Shown here piece by piece: positions 1 through 8,218 of a DNA stretch of 11,480 bases. Every line of letters begins with the position of its first letter. The stretch's first letter is position 1. The notes under the pieces are model-generated. The model was given only the letters and a program-made list of their open reading frames with translations. It was not told where the DNA came from and made no database searches. This stretch comes from an uncultured Oxalobacteraceae bacterium (GTDB taxonomy: Bacteria; Pseudomonadota; Gammaproteobacteria; Burkholderiales; Burkholderiaceae). Location of the stretch: assembly GCA_946480015.1 (NCBI GenBank), contig CAMLIL010000138.1, forward strand, positions 1-11,480. Reading direction: 5' to 3'. Made by a program: the position numbers and the translations under genes.

Positions 1-1
1 G

Positions 2-517
2 AGCTTTTCCTGGGGCCAGTGCCGCCTGCTGCTCAACGGCTGGTACGGCTTCGGCGCCGCCGTCTCGTCCTGGCTGGACGAAGGCCAGCGCGACGAGAAA
101 ACCGCCACCCTGCAAGCGATGTTCAAGGAATGGCCATTCTTCGCCACCCTGCTCTCGAACATGGACATGGTGCTGGCCAAGAGCGACCTGGCCATCGCTT
201 CGCGCTATGCCGAACTGGTGGCCGACGTCGAACTGCGCGAGCGCATCTTCAAGCGCATCGCGGCCGAGCACGGGACCACGCTCAAATGCCTGGAAGCCAT
301 CACCGGCGCCCAGGAGCGCCTGAGCGCAAATCCGCTGCTGGCGCGTTCGATCCAGAACCGCTTCGCCTACCTCGATCCGCTCAACCACTTGCAGGTTGAA
401 CTGATCCACCGTCACCGCGCCGTGGCGGGCGACCCGACCCGGATCGACGAGCGCGTGCACCGCGGCATCCACCTGTCGATCAACGGCGTCGCCGCCGGCC
501 TGCGCAACACCGGCTAA
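2..517 (+). CDS. ppc: Phosphoenolpyruvate carboxylase, C-terminal part (5' end outside window)
   Basis: This is the last 171 codons of PEP carboxylase, the cytoplasmic enzyme that carboxylates phosphoenolpyruvate with bicarbonate to oxaloacetate and so refills the TCA cycle. The frame is open from base 2 to the TAA at 515-517. Three stretches are typical of the family's C-terminal barrel: [10 protein letters not shown] near the start, the block [22 protein letters not shown] (two overlapping pieces around 122-187), and the near-invariant C-terminus [12 protein letters not shown]. The final glycine end matches the conserved PEPC terminus that lies in the active/allosteric region. In a full gene of roughly 900-950 codons this is about the last fifth. 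An intrinsic terminator follows 36 nt downstream, so ppc is the last gene of its transcription unit. Identification is very secure; only the 5' part is unseen. Confidence 0.96.
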   Translation, partial: SFSWGQCRLLLNGWYGFGAAVSSWLDEGQRDEKTATLQAMFKEWPFFATLLSNMDMVLAKSDLAIASRYAELVADVELRERIFKRIAAEHGTTLKCLEAITGAQERLSANPLLARSIQNRFAYLDPLNHLQVELIHRHRAVAGDPTRIDERVHRGIHLSINGVAAGLRNTG

Positions 518-553
518 ACGGCGCGCAACTTCGTCACACGGCGGCTCGATCGG

Positions 554-578
554 AAACGGTCGGGCCGTTTTTTTATTT
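554..578 (+). terminator. Rho-independent terminator after ppc
   Basis: AAACGG (554-559) pairs with CCGTTT (565-570) around a 5-nt loop. The last three stem bases open a run of seven T (568-574), then A and four more T. It sits just downstream of the ppc stop and points with ppc. Confidence 0.85.
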
Positions 579-605
579 TCTTTGTAACAACAATCCTGCG
601 GAGCG

Positions 606-633
606 CTGACCTCGCTAGAAACTGGCATAAAAT
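606..633 (+). promoter_or_regulatory. Possible sigma-70 promoter of the histidine kinase gene
   Basis: CTGACC (606-611) and TAAAAT (628-633) are separated by 16 nt and lie between the ppc terminator and the kinase gene. If used, transcription would begin near 640, downstream of the ATG at 632, which favours translation from the ATG at 662. The -35 match is moderate, so this is a prediction only. Confidence 0.35.
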
Positions 634-661
634 GGAGCAAGCACAACCGTTTGGGAGGCGC

Positions 662-2053
662 ATGAAATCGTGGAGCGTGGGATCGCTGTGCCTGGCCATT
701 GCCGTCATTGTCCTGACGATGGCAGGCTCGGTCGCGCTCGTTGCCGTCAGCGATGTGCACGCCATCCCGCGGCTGGTCCTTGCCGCCGTCAGCGTCGCCA
801 CGGGCGCCGTGATGCTGGCGGCCCTGCGCATTCGTGCCATGGCGCGCGCGCACGATGCCGCGCTGCGCCGGGCGCGCACCTTGAAGCGCCGCTACAGCCA
901 CTTCGTCAACACGGCCCATGAGGGCATCTGGATGGTCGATGCCGCGGGTAAAACCGTGTTCGCCAACGCGCGCCTGGCCGGCATGTTCGGCTGCACCGTC
1001 GAGCAACTCAATTACCACACCGTGCACGATTTTTTTGGCGACAATCCGCGCCAGTCGCTCGCAGGCCTGCTGTCCCACGTCGACAGCCCCACCGTGCGCA
1101 CCTTCGACCTGTGCTACCGCCGGCGCGACGGCACCGTCGGCTGGGCCATCGCCAGCGGCCGCCCTGCCCCACTGGACGACGGGCTGGCCAATGGCACCCT
1201 GCTGCTGCTGACCGACATTTCCGAGCGCAAAGCCGCCGAGCTGGAATTGGCGGCCGTACAGATCGGCCTGGAAGTACGCATCCGCAAGCGCACCGCCGAG
1301 CTGCAACGCATCAATGAACAGCTGAGCATCGAGGTCAGCGAGCGCCAGGCCACCGAACAGGCGCTGGCGCGCTCCTATGCGCAGCTGCGCCGCCTCACCG
1401 CCCACCTCGAGACCGCCAAGGAAGAGGAGCGCAAGCGCATCGCGCTCGATATCCACGACGACCTGGGCCAGAACCTGCTGGCCCTGAAAATCGACGTACA
1501 GATGCTCTATCAGCGCTGCGGCCCCCACTCGCTCCTCAAGTGCCGGGTCGGCCAGGCACTCGACACCCTCGACGCGACGATCCGCTCGGTACGCGCGATC
1601 ATCAACGACCTGCACCCCAGCACGCTCGAACTGGGCTTGCCCGCCGCCACCGAATGGCTGGTCGACCAGTTCGAAAAGCGCAGCGGCATCGCCTGCTACC
1701 TGACGGTCAAGGGCGAGGAGCGCGAGCTGCCCGACCAGCAGCGCGGCGCCCTTATCTTCCGCATCATCCAGGAATCGCTGGTCAATATCCTGCACCACGC
1801 CCGCGCCACCCAGGTCGAGGTCAGCTTGAGCATCGAAGAAAGCGCAGTGACCGTCATCATCATGGACGACGGCATCGGCATCCGCTCGGCCGCGCGCAGC
1901 AAGGCGGCACAATTGGTGCTCGACGGCATCCGCGAACGTGTCAACCTGTTCGGCGGCAGATTGCATGTGCAACCCCGGCCGAGCCTGGGAACTTGCCTAT
2001 CGTTCAGAATCCCGCTCGCAAACAAGGTCGATATCGACCAAATACCGGCTTAG
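662..2053 (+). CDS. PAS-domain membrane sensor histidine kinase, NarX/DegS (HisKA_3) type
   Basis: The product is a 463-residue inner-membrane sensor kinase that would autophosphorylate on a histidine and pass the phosphate to a NarL/FixJ-type response regulator. Two hydrophobic segments (about residues 8-30 and 36-57) form the anchor. A PAS domain follows (about 78-188, with HEGIWMVDAAGKTVFAN at its start), then a charged coiled coil (about 190-258). The HisKA_3 dimerisation region carries IALDIHDDLGQ, with His265 the expected phosphorylation site. The ATPase domain shows an N-box (IIQESLVNILHHA, Asn376), a G1 box DDGIG (402-406) and a G2-like GIRERVNLFGG. An ATG at 632 would add ten residues, but the one at 662 has GGGAGG just upstream (653-658, a short 3-nt spacing) and fits the promoter proposal. 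No receiver domain is fused and no response regulator lies nearby, so the partner and the signal are unknown. Confidence 0.9.
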   Translation: MKSWSVGSLCLAIAVIVLTMAGSVALVAVSDVHAIPRLVLAAVSVATGAVMLAALRIRAMARAHDAALRRARTLKRRYSHFVNTAHEGIWMVDAAGKTVFANARLAGMFGCTVEQLNYHTVHDFFGDNPRQSLAGLLSHVDSPTVRTFDLCYRRRDGTVGWAIASGRPAPLDDGLANGTLLLLTDISERKAAELELAAVQIGLEVRIRKRTAELQRINEQLSIEVSERQATEQALARSYAQLRRLTAHLETAKEEERKRIALDIHDDLGQNLLALKIDVQMLYQRCGPHSLLKCRVGQALDTLDATIRSVRAIINDLHPSTLELGLPAATEWLVDQFEKRSGIACYLTVKGEERELPDQQRGALIFRIIQESLVNILHHARATQVEVSLSIEESAVTVIIMDDGIGIRSAARSKAAQLVLDGIRERVNLFGGRLHVQPRPSLGTCLSFRIPLANKVDIDQIPA

Positions 2054-2120
2054 CTACAACAATACGGAAAATGAAATGGTTAAATTTCGCTAACAATGTG
2101 AACGGGGCTACAATGGCCGC

Positions 2121-2209
2121 TGCTGATGGTTGCGCAGACCGGGAAACCACCTGCCGCCGTTGACTACCCCTGTTTGCGCATCCGGTTATCCCGGGTGCGC
2201 ATTTTTTTT
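2121..2209 (+). ncRNA. Possible small RNA or kinase 3'-UTR transcript ending in a strong terminator
   Basis: TACAAT at 2109-2114 resembles a -10 box, although the -35 region (TTCGCT, 2086-2091) is poor. A start near 2121 would give a transcript of about 89 nt ending in the terminator at 2175-2209. The segment holds three copies of the palindrome TGCGCA (2131, 2175, 2196), and TGCGCAGACCGGG (2131-2143) can pair with the right arm of the terminator as an alternative fold. I do not recognise a known RNA family (not 6S, SRP RNA or tmRNA by inspection). It could equally be the processed or unprocessed 3' end of the kinase mRNA, whose stop is only 68 nt before the proposed start. Confidence 0.35.
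2175..2209 (+). terminator. Strong Rho-independent terminator
   Basis: An 11-bp stem is formed by TGCGCATCCGG (2175-2185) and CCGGGTGCGCA (2191-2201), perfect except for one T-G wobble. The loop is TTATC, and eight T follow (2202-2209). It terminates plus-strand transcription arriving from the kinase gene and/or the candidate small RNA. Confidence 0.93.
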
Positions 2210-2465
2210 GGCCCTACGCATGACACATTGAAAGTGTAATTTCAGCAAGTCCGGTGTCAATTGCGGATGTGGAAAATGACAAGCTTTTGTTTGTTTCAGG
2301 GATCTGCATGTTAAGCGGGCGCCCGCCAAACGTGATGACGTCAAACCGCTTGTGTGGGAGCGGGTGGACTACTCGACATGGCGGCCGGTATTTCATGACC
2401 AGCCAATCGAGCCGTGACCACGGCAGCCTATTCTCCACAATATTGTCGACAGCAGTGCGCAAACC

Positions 2466-2487
2466 CCGGAAAGTCGAATGTTTCCGG
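2466..2487. repeat. Perfect 7-bp inverted repeat, 8-nt loop
   Basis: CCGGAAA (2466-2472) and TTTCCGG (2481-2487) flank an 8-nt loop. No T-run follows on either strand, so it is not a standard intrinsic terminator. It lies 114 nt past the rpoD stop and could stabilise the rpoD mRNA 3' end. Confidence 0.5.
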
Positions 2488-2548
2488 CTTTCGCATTCCA
2501 CGATTCCGACACTTTTGCGCGGCATATCGTCCAAACTGGACATACATC

Positions 2549-2580
2549 AGCCTGCAACAGAATCGCTCCCGCCGCAGGCT
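2549..2580. repeat. 7-bp inverted repeat just past the rpoD stop
   Basis: AGCCTGC (2549-2555) and GCAGGCT (2574-2580) enclose an 18-nt loop, beginning 20 nt after the rpoD stop on the minus strand. There is no T-tract on the minus strand, so it may be a weak or Rho-assisted 3'-end structure rather than an intrinsic terminator. Confidence 0.4.
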
Positions 2581-2600
2581 TTCAATAATCCGGACAGCGC

Positions 2601-5069
<2,469 letters not shown>

Positions 5070-5148
5070 TAAAACTCCAGTCAATAATCCACCCGGCGCG
5101 ACATGAGGCGCGCTCGCTGGACGGTGCATCAGGAAGGCCCTGCTACCT

Positions 5149-5176
5149 ACTTAGGGCAAAGTCGCCGGATTGCAAG
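5149..5176 (-). promoter_or_regulatory. Possible rpoD promoter, sigma-32-like
   Basis: On the minus strand CTTGCAA (5176-5170) is followed after 13 nt by CCCTAAGT (5156-5149). This resembles the heat-shock consensus CTTGAAA-N13-CCCCATnT (6 of 7 and 5 of 7 positions). Transcription would start near 5142, giving a leader of about 73 nt. E. coli rpoD is known to have a heat-shock promoter, which makes the match more interesting but does not prove it. No better sigma-70 site was seen in 5070-5257. Confidence 0.35.
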
Positions 5177-5181
5177 CACGA

Positions 5182-5197
5182 CGGGCAGCGCTGCCCG
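5182..5197. repeat. 16-bp perfect palindrome upstream of the rpoD promoter candidate
   Basis: CGGGCAGCGCTGCCCG is a perfect palindrome without spacer. A third half-unit, GGGCAG, follows at 5201-5206. It lies immediately upstream of the proposed -35 element on the rpoD strand, where a dimeric regulator or a hairpin (6-bp stem, GCGC loop) could act. Confidence 0.6.
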
Positions 5198-5256
5198 GAA
5201 GGGCAGACGCGCAGTAGGTGTGCAGTGGTCAATTTGGCGCTGGTCATGGCAGAACG

Positions 5257-5285
5257 AAAAAAAGCCCGTCAGTTAAAACGGGCTT
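5257..5285 (-). terminator. Rho-independent terminator on the minus strand, no gene in front of it
   Basis: Read on the minus strand, AAGCCCGT (5285-5278) pairs with ACGGGCTT (5269-5262) around an 8-nt loop, and the stem runs into seven T (complement of A at 5257-5263). It therefore stops transcription heading towards rpoD. No minus-strand coding sequence exists between here and the P450 start far upstream; only the AT-rich interval and the antisense of the proQ-like and exonuclease genes lie in between. Confidence 0.85.
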
Positions 5286-5570
5286 GAATCTATTTTTCGG
5301 AAGAAGAATAGAGGAGACGGTGCAATTATGCATCATTAGTAGATATCGCGATAATTAATAATGCGAATATCAGATATCATTGATACTGATAATCCATCCC
5401 GTCGCCCATCACCTTCCGCCTGCCCTGCGTTGTATCAAGCCGCTCGCAAAGCAAGGGGCGGATCATACACGATTTCGCCCCTCTCGGCTCGTCGCCCATC
5501 AAGCACACGCGAATAAAATCCAAGCACATGCCAATCTGACCATGCTATCCTTTCGCTTCCCGCTTTTCCT
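5286..5570. other. Intergenic region with very AT-rich core and imperfect palindromes
   Basis: This is the gap between the minus-strand terminator and the proQ-like gene. GC falls to about 38% at 5281-5340 and 32% at 5341-5400. Two imperfect palindromes sit in the core: GATATCGC (5342-5349) against GCGAATATC (5363-5371), and a 22-nt element at 5369-5390 with one mismatch/bulge. A TATGAT-like -10 on the minus strand (5467-5462) has no convincing -35. A plus-strand frame of 64 codons starting at 5380 lacks any family signature. The region may hold promoters for the proQ-like gene, a regulator-binding site, or a minus-strand small RNA ending at the terminator. Confidence 0.6.
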
Positions 5571-6101
5571 ATGATGTCAATGAACCCTAACAGCAATGCC
5601 GCCGAGTCCGGCGACACGCCAGCGCCAGCGCTGGCACCGGAAGCGGCGCCTGAAGCCGTCCCCGCAACCGCACCTGCCGCCAACGCACCGGCCGCAGTGG
5701 CCGGGCCAAGTCCACGTGCCCTGCTCAAGCAACTGCAGCAGCAATTCCCGCCGTTTCGCGATTGCCTGCCCTTGGCCATCGGGATCGACAAGCAACTGCT
5801 CGCCAAACTGCCCGGCCTGGACCGCAAAGCCATGCGCGCCGCGCTCGGCATTCACACCGGCTCGCTGCGTTATCTGCGCGCCATGGAAAAAGCCAGCGTC
5901 CGTTTCAACCTCGACGGCACCCAGGGCGCCGAAGTGACCGACACCCACCGGGCCCACGCCAAGGAAACCTTGCAGCAGCGCTTCAAGAAAGAAGCCGAGC
6001 GCAAGAAAGCCGAGCGCGAGGCCGCCGCCGAACAAGAAGCCAACCGCCTGCGCCAGGAAAAACTGCTCCAGCTGGCCAACAAGTTTTCGCGCAACGGCTA
6101 A
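5571..6101 (+). CDS. ProQ/FinO-domain RNA chaperone
   Basis: The 176-residue product is a cytoplasmic RNA-binding protein of the ProQ/FinO family, which binds structured RNAs and intrinsic terminator hairpins and affects small-RNA regulation and mRNA stability. An Ala/Pro-rich leader (about 5-45) precedes the ProQ/FinO domain (about 46-135). Family-like segments include LLKQLQQQFPPF, LAIGIDKQLL, ALGIHTGSLRYLRAM and VRFNLDG. A Lys/Arg/Glu-rich tail (about 130-176) is predicted to be helical. E. coli ProQ (232 residues) has a further C-terminal domain that is missing here. Three in-frame ATGs (5571, 5574, 5580) compete and none has a clear Shine-Dalgarno sequence. The stop lies 7 nt before the exonuclease start, so the two are probably co-transcribed. 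The family is secure; the targets are unknown. Confidence 0.9.
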   Translation: MMSMNPNSNAAESGDTPAPALAPEAAPEAVPATAPAANAPAAVAGPSPRALLKQLQQQFPPFRDCLPLAIGIDKQLLAKLPGLDRKAMRAALGIHTGSLRYLRAMEKASVRFNLDGTQGAEVTDTHRAHAKETLQQRFKKEAERKKAEREAAAEQEANRLRQEKLLQLANKFSRNG

Positions 6102-6108
6102 TCTCCCC

Positions 6109-6690
6109 ATGACGCCCGATCAGGACGAGTTGCTGCCGCCTTACGACGGCATCAAGCTGGCCGACGTACGCCTGGTCAAGTCCGACAAGGATGCGGCCGA
6201 GGCCTTCGCGGCCCTGTCCACCAGCGACGTGGTCGGCTTCGACACCGAATCCAAGCCCACCTTCCTCAAAGGCGAGGTGTCGACCGGCCCGCACCTGGTG
6301 CAGTTGGCCACCGACCAGCGCGCCTACCTGTTCCAGATCGGCGCCGCCCCGGCCGTGGAAGTGCTCAAGGCGGTGCTGGAGTCGCCCGTCATCCTCAAGG
6401 TCGGCTTCGGCCTGGCCGACGATCTCAAGCGCCTGCGCGGCAAGCTCGGCATCGACGCAGTCAACGTGCTCGACCTGTCGACCGCCCTGCGCAAGGGCGA
6501 GCGCAACACGCTCGGCGCCAAGACCGCCGTGGCGCGCTACTTCGGCCAGAAGCTGCAAAAGTCCAAGAAGATCACCACCACCAACTGGGCCTTGCCGCGC
6601 CTGTCGGAAAAGCAGATCCTGTACGCCGCCGACGACGCCCACGTGGCGCTGAAAATCTACCGCCACTGGCGCGCCCTGCCCGCCTCCTAG
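6109..6690 (+). CDS. Stand-alone DEDDy 3'-5' exonuclease domain protein (RNase D/WRN-like)
   Basis: The product is a 193-residue protein that is almost entirely a DnaQ-fold 3'-5' exonuclease domain of the RNase D/Werner type, which removes nucleotides from RNA or DNA 3' ends using two metal ions. The acidic residues are visible: motif I GFDTES (Asp45, Glu47), motif II GFGLADDLKRL (Asp105 the likely ligand), motif III YAADDAH (Tyr172 and Asp176, the DEDDy pattern). The HRDC domains of full-length RNase D (about 375 residues) are absent. It begins 7 nt after the proQ-like stop and lacks a Shine-Dalgarno sequence, which suggests translational coupling. Its TAG shares the palindrome CTAG with the stop of the converging P450 gene. 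The substrate (tRNA precursors, other RNA, or DNA) cannot be decided from sequence, but the neighbour favours RNA. Confidence 0.9.
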   Translation: MTPDQDELLPPYDGIKLADVRLVKSDKDAAEAFAALSTSDVVGFDTESKPTFLKGEVSTGPHLVQLATDQRAYLFQIGAAPAVEVLKAVLESPVILKVGFGLADDLKRLRGKLGIDAVNVLDLSTALRKGERNTLGAKTAVARYFGQKLQKSKKITTTNWALPRLSEKQILYAADDAHVALKIYRHWRALPAS

Positions 6691-8096
6691 CGCAAGCGCA
6701 GGCGCAGCTCCAGCATCGACGGCGCCATCACGAAGCCCATGCGCTCTTCGGGCTCGGCGCCGTCCGGCGTCGCCACCGACACCAGCTCGAAACGCGCCAG
6801 CAGCATGCACATGGCGAGCTTCATCTCCAGCAGCGCCAGGTAGCGCCCCGGACAGGTACGCGGCCCCGCGCCGAACGCCATCGCCGCCTTGCGCTCGACC
6901 TGCGGATCGAGCCAGCGCTCCGGCCTGAAGCTGGCCGCATCGGGGAAGTAAGCATCGTCCACACTATGGTGGCGCATCACGCACGACACCACCGTCCCTT
7001 TCGGCACCTCGACGTCGGCCACCACCGTATCCTCCAACGCCTCCACCGGCAGATACGGCACCGGCGGTTTCAAGCGCATCGCCTCGTGCGCGCACGCTTC
7101 CAGATAGTCCAGCTGATCGACCTGCTCGATGCTCAATGACCCCAGATCCGGCGCCACCCGCAGCACCTCCTCGCTGGCGCGCGCCAGCGCCTGCGGATGG
7201 CGCTCCAGCAGATAGATCAGCCACGCCAGGGCGTTCGACGTGGTGTCCTCGCCCGCCAGCAGCATGGTCAGCACATTGCCACTCACGTCGCGCTCGCTCA
7301 CGCCACTGTCGGGCTGCGCCGCGGCGGCCAGCATCGATTCGAGCATATTCGCCGGCGCCAGTGCGCGCTCGGGGTGAGCGAGCATGCGTTGCTTCGCCTG
7401 CCCCACCAGGTCGCTGACAGCCGCGTGCACCGCCGTCACGCTGCGCTCCAGGCGCCGGTCGGCCGGCAACCTGAAGTAGCGCCAGTACGGGAACGGCGCC
7501 AGGCATCGCCGTGCCACCGCCGGCAGGATCACGTCCAGATCGCGCTGAATCGCGTTGTCGCCGTTTTCGATCGTGTTCACATCGCTGCCGAAAGCCAGTC
7601 CGGCCACGATATCGATGGTGTAAAGGCGCAGATCGGCGTTCAGATCGATTGCGCGCTTTGCGCTCGCCGCGTCTTCCCAGCGCCGCTGCAGCCGCCGGGC
7701 CACCGTCACCAGCGAGGCGAAGTAGCTCTTGACAGCCTGCGGCGCGAAGGCCTGCATCACCATGCGGCGCTGATTGCGCCAGCTTGTGCCTTCGGCCTCG
7801 AACACGCCGGGAATGCCGCCCATCTCGGCGGCCACCTCGGCCGCGATGGAGGGGCGCCGGAATAGCCCGGGACGCTCGCGCAGGATCTGCCCGATCAAGA
7901 CATGGTCGGACACCACCAGCAGAGTCGATCCCGGCAAGCGCACCCGGTACAGCGCGCCATACTGTCGGCTCCAGCGTTCCAGGTCCCGGTGCACCCGCCC
8001 CAGTTGCATCTGCGGCAGATTGCCCACCAGCGGCCAGCTCGGCGGCCCGGGCAGATCGGTCAATTGGCGTAGCGATCGAACAGCGGCATTGTGCAT
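6687..8096 (-). CDS. Cytochrome P450
   Basis: The product is a 469-residue haem-thiolate monooxygenase that would insert one oxygen atom from O2 into an organic substrate. Hallmarks in order: a proline-rich start LPGPPSWPLVGNLP; the C-helix WRNQR (Trp106, Arg110); the I-helix oxygen-binding motif AGEDTTS (281-287); the K-helix ExxR (Glu338-Arg341); the PERF-like FRPERW (390-395); and the haem loop FGAGPRTCPGR with Cys415 as the iron ligand. There is no signal peptide or membrane anchor, so it should be soluble. The start at 8096 is preferred because AAGGGA lies 7 nt upstream and the likely promoter (8128-8156) excludes the in-frame ATG at 8198. No ferredoxin or reductase gene is adjacent. The I-helix and haem motifs resemble the fatty-acid hydroxylase/CYP4-CYP102-like classes, but the substrate is unknown. 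The gene converges on the exonuclease with a 4-nt overlap. Confidence 0.95.
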   Translation of the reverse strand: MHNAAVRSLRQLTDLPGPPSWPLVGNLPQMQLGRVHRDLERWSRQYGALYRVRLPGSTLLVVSDHVLIGQILRERPGLFRRPSIAAEVAAEMGGIPGVFEAEGTSWRNQRRMVMQAFAPQAVKSYFASLVTVARRLQRRWEDAASAKRAIDLNADLRLYTIDIVAGLAFGSDVNTIENGDNAIQRDLDVILPAVARRCLAPFPYWRYFRLPADRRLERSVTAVHAAVSDLVGQAKQRMLAHPERALAPANMLESMLAAAAQPDSGVSERDVSGNVLTMLLAGEDTTSNALAWLIYLLERHPQALARASEEVLRVAPDLGSLSIEQVDQLDYLEACAHEAMRLKPPVPYLPVEALEDTVVADVEVPKGTVVSCVMRHHSVDDAYFPDAASFRPERWLDPQVERKAAMAFGAGPRTCPGRYLALLEMKLAMCMLLARFELVSVATPDGAEPEERMGFVMAPSMLELRLRLR

Positions 8097-8127
8097 GGCC
8101 TCGTCCCTTTTTCGTGAATGTGGTCCC

Positions 8128-8156
8128 ATTATGCGAAGGGGTGGACAATTTGTCTT
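8128..8156 (-). promoter_or_regulatory. Sigma-70 promoter of the P450 gene
   Basis: On the minus strand AAGACA (8156-8151) and CATAAT (8133-8128) are spaced by exactly 17 nt. The -10 matches 5 of 6 and the -35 matches 4 of 6 positions. Transcription would start near 8121, about 25 nt before the chosen ATG. Confidence 0.6.
8144..8154. promoter_or_regulatory. Candidate operator: 11-bp inverted repeat over the P450 -35 box
   Basis: GACAA and TTGTC form a perfect inverted repeat around a single T. Four of its bases overlap the P450 -35 element, and it lies 11 nt from the proposed -35 of the divergent plus-strand promoter. Its position is right for a repressor that controls either direction. No local intact regulator gene is present. 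Confidence 0.35.
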
Positions 8157-8164
8157 GAACGTTT

Positions 8165-8194
8165 GCGACACCGCGCCGCTGGCGTCGGTACAAT
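8165..8194 (+). promoter_or_regulatory. Possible promoter of the AraC remnant and cytochrome genes
   Basis: GCGACA (8165-8170) and TACAAT (8189-8194) are separated by 18 nt. An AAGGAG ribosome-binding site (8209-8214) and ATG (8219) follow. The -10 is good and the -35 moderate. Because the AraC gene is broken, this promoter may now serve mainly the cytochrome genes that start at 8470. Confidence 0.4.
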
Positions 8195-8218
8195 ACAATC
8201 AGCCAGACAAGGAGTCCG

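Larger units (their letters stand above)
2210..2600. other. Gene-poor, lower-GC interval between terminator and rpoD 3' end
   Basis: No gene is supported here. Local GC is about 42-58% per 60-base line, well below the surrounding coding DNA. Two opposing open frames of 109 and 116 codons overlap almost completely (2214-2543 minus, 2254-2604 plus). Neither has a recognisable domain, and they cannot both be real. The interval holds palindromes: GCGGGCGCCCGC (2315-2326), TGACGTCA (2336-2343) and the two inverted repeats listed separately. It may be decayed DNA or an rpoD 3' region. Confidence 0.6.

Noticed and set aside
2126..2239. 37-codon open frame across the terminator at 2175-2209
   Set aside because: It would have to be translated through a strong intrinsic terminator and has no Shine-Dalgarno sequence.
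2214..2543. 109-codon minus-strand open frame after rpoD
   Set aside because: No recognisable domain and only a weak AGG 8 nt before the ATG; it is nearly fully overlapped by an opposing open frame, and length alone is not enough in this low-GC gap.
5286..5480. 6S RNA on the minus strand
   Set aside because: The 5' and 3' parts do not pair into the long hairpin with a central bubble that defines 6S RNA.
5380..5574. 64-codon plus-strand open frame before the proQ-like gene
   Set aside because: It starts inside the AT-rich palindromes, has no ribosome-binding site or motif, and overlaps the proQ-like start.
7197..7865. 222-codon plus-strand open frame antisense to the P450 gene
   Set aside because: It is a mirror of P450 codon bias with no motif of its own.
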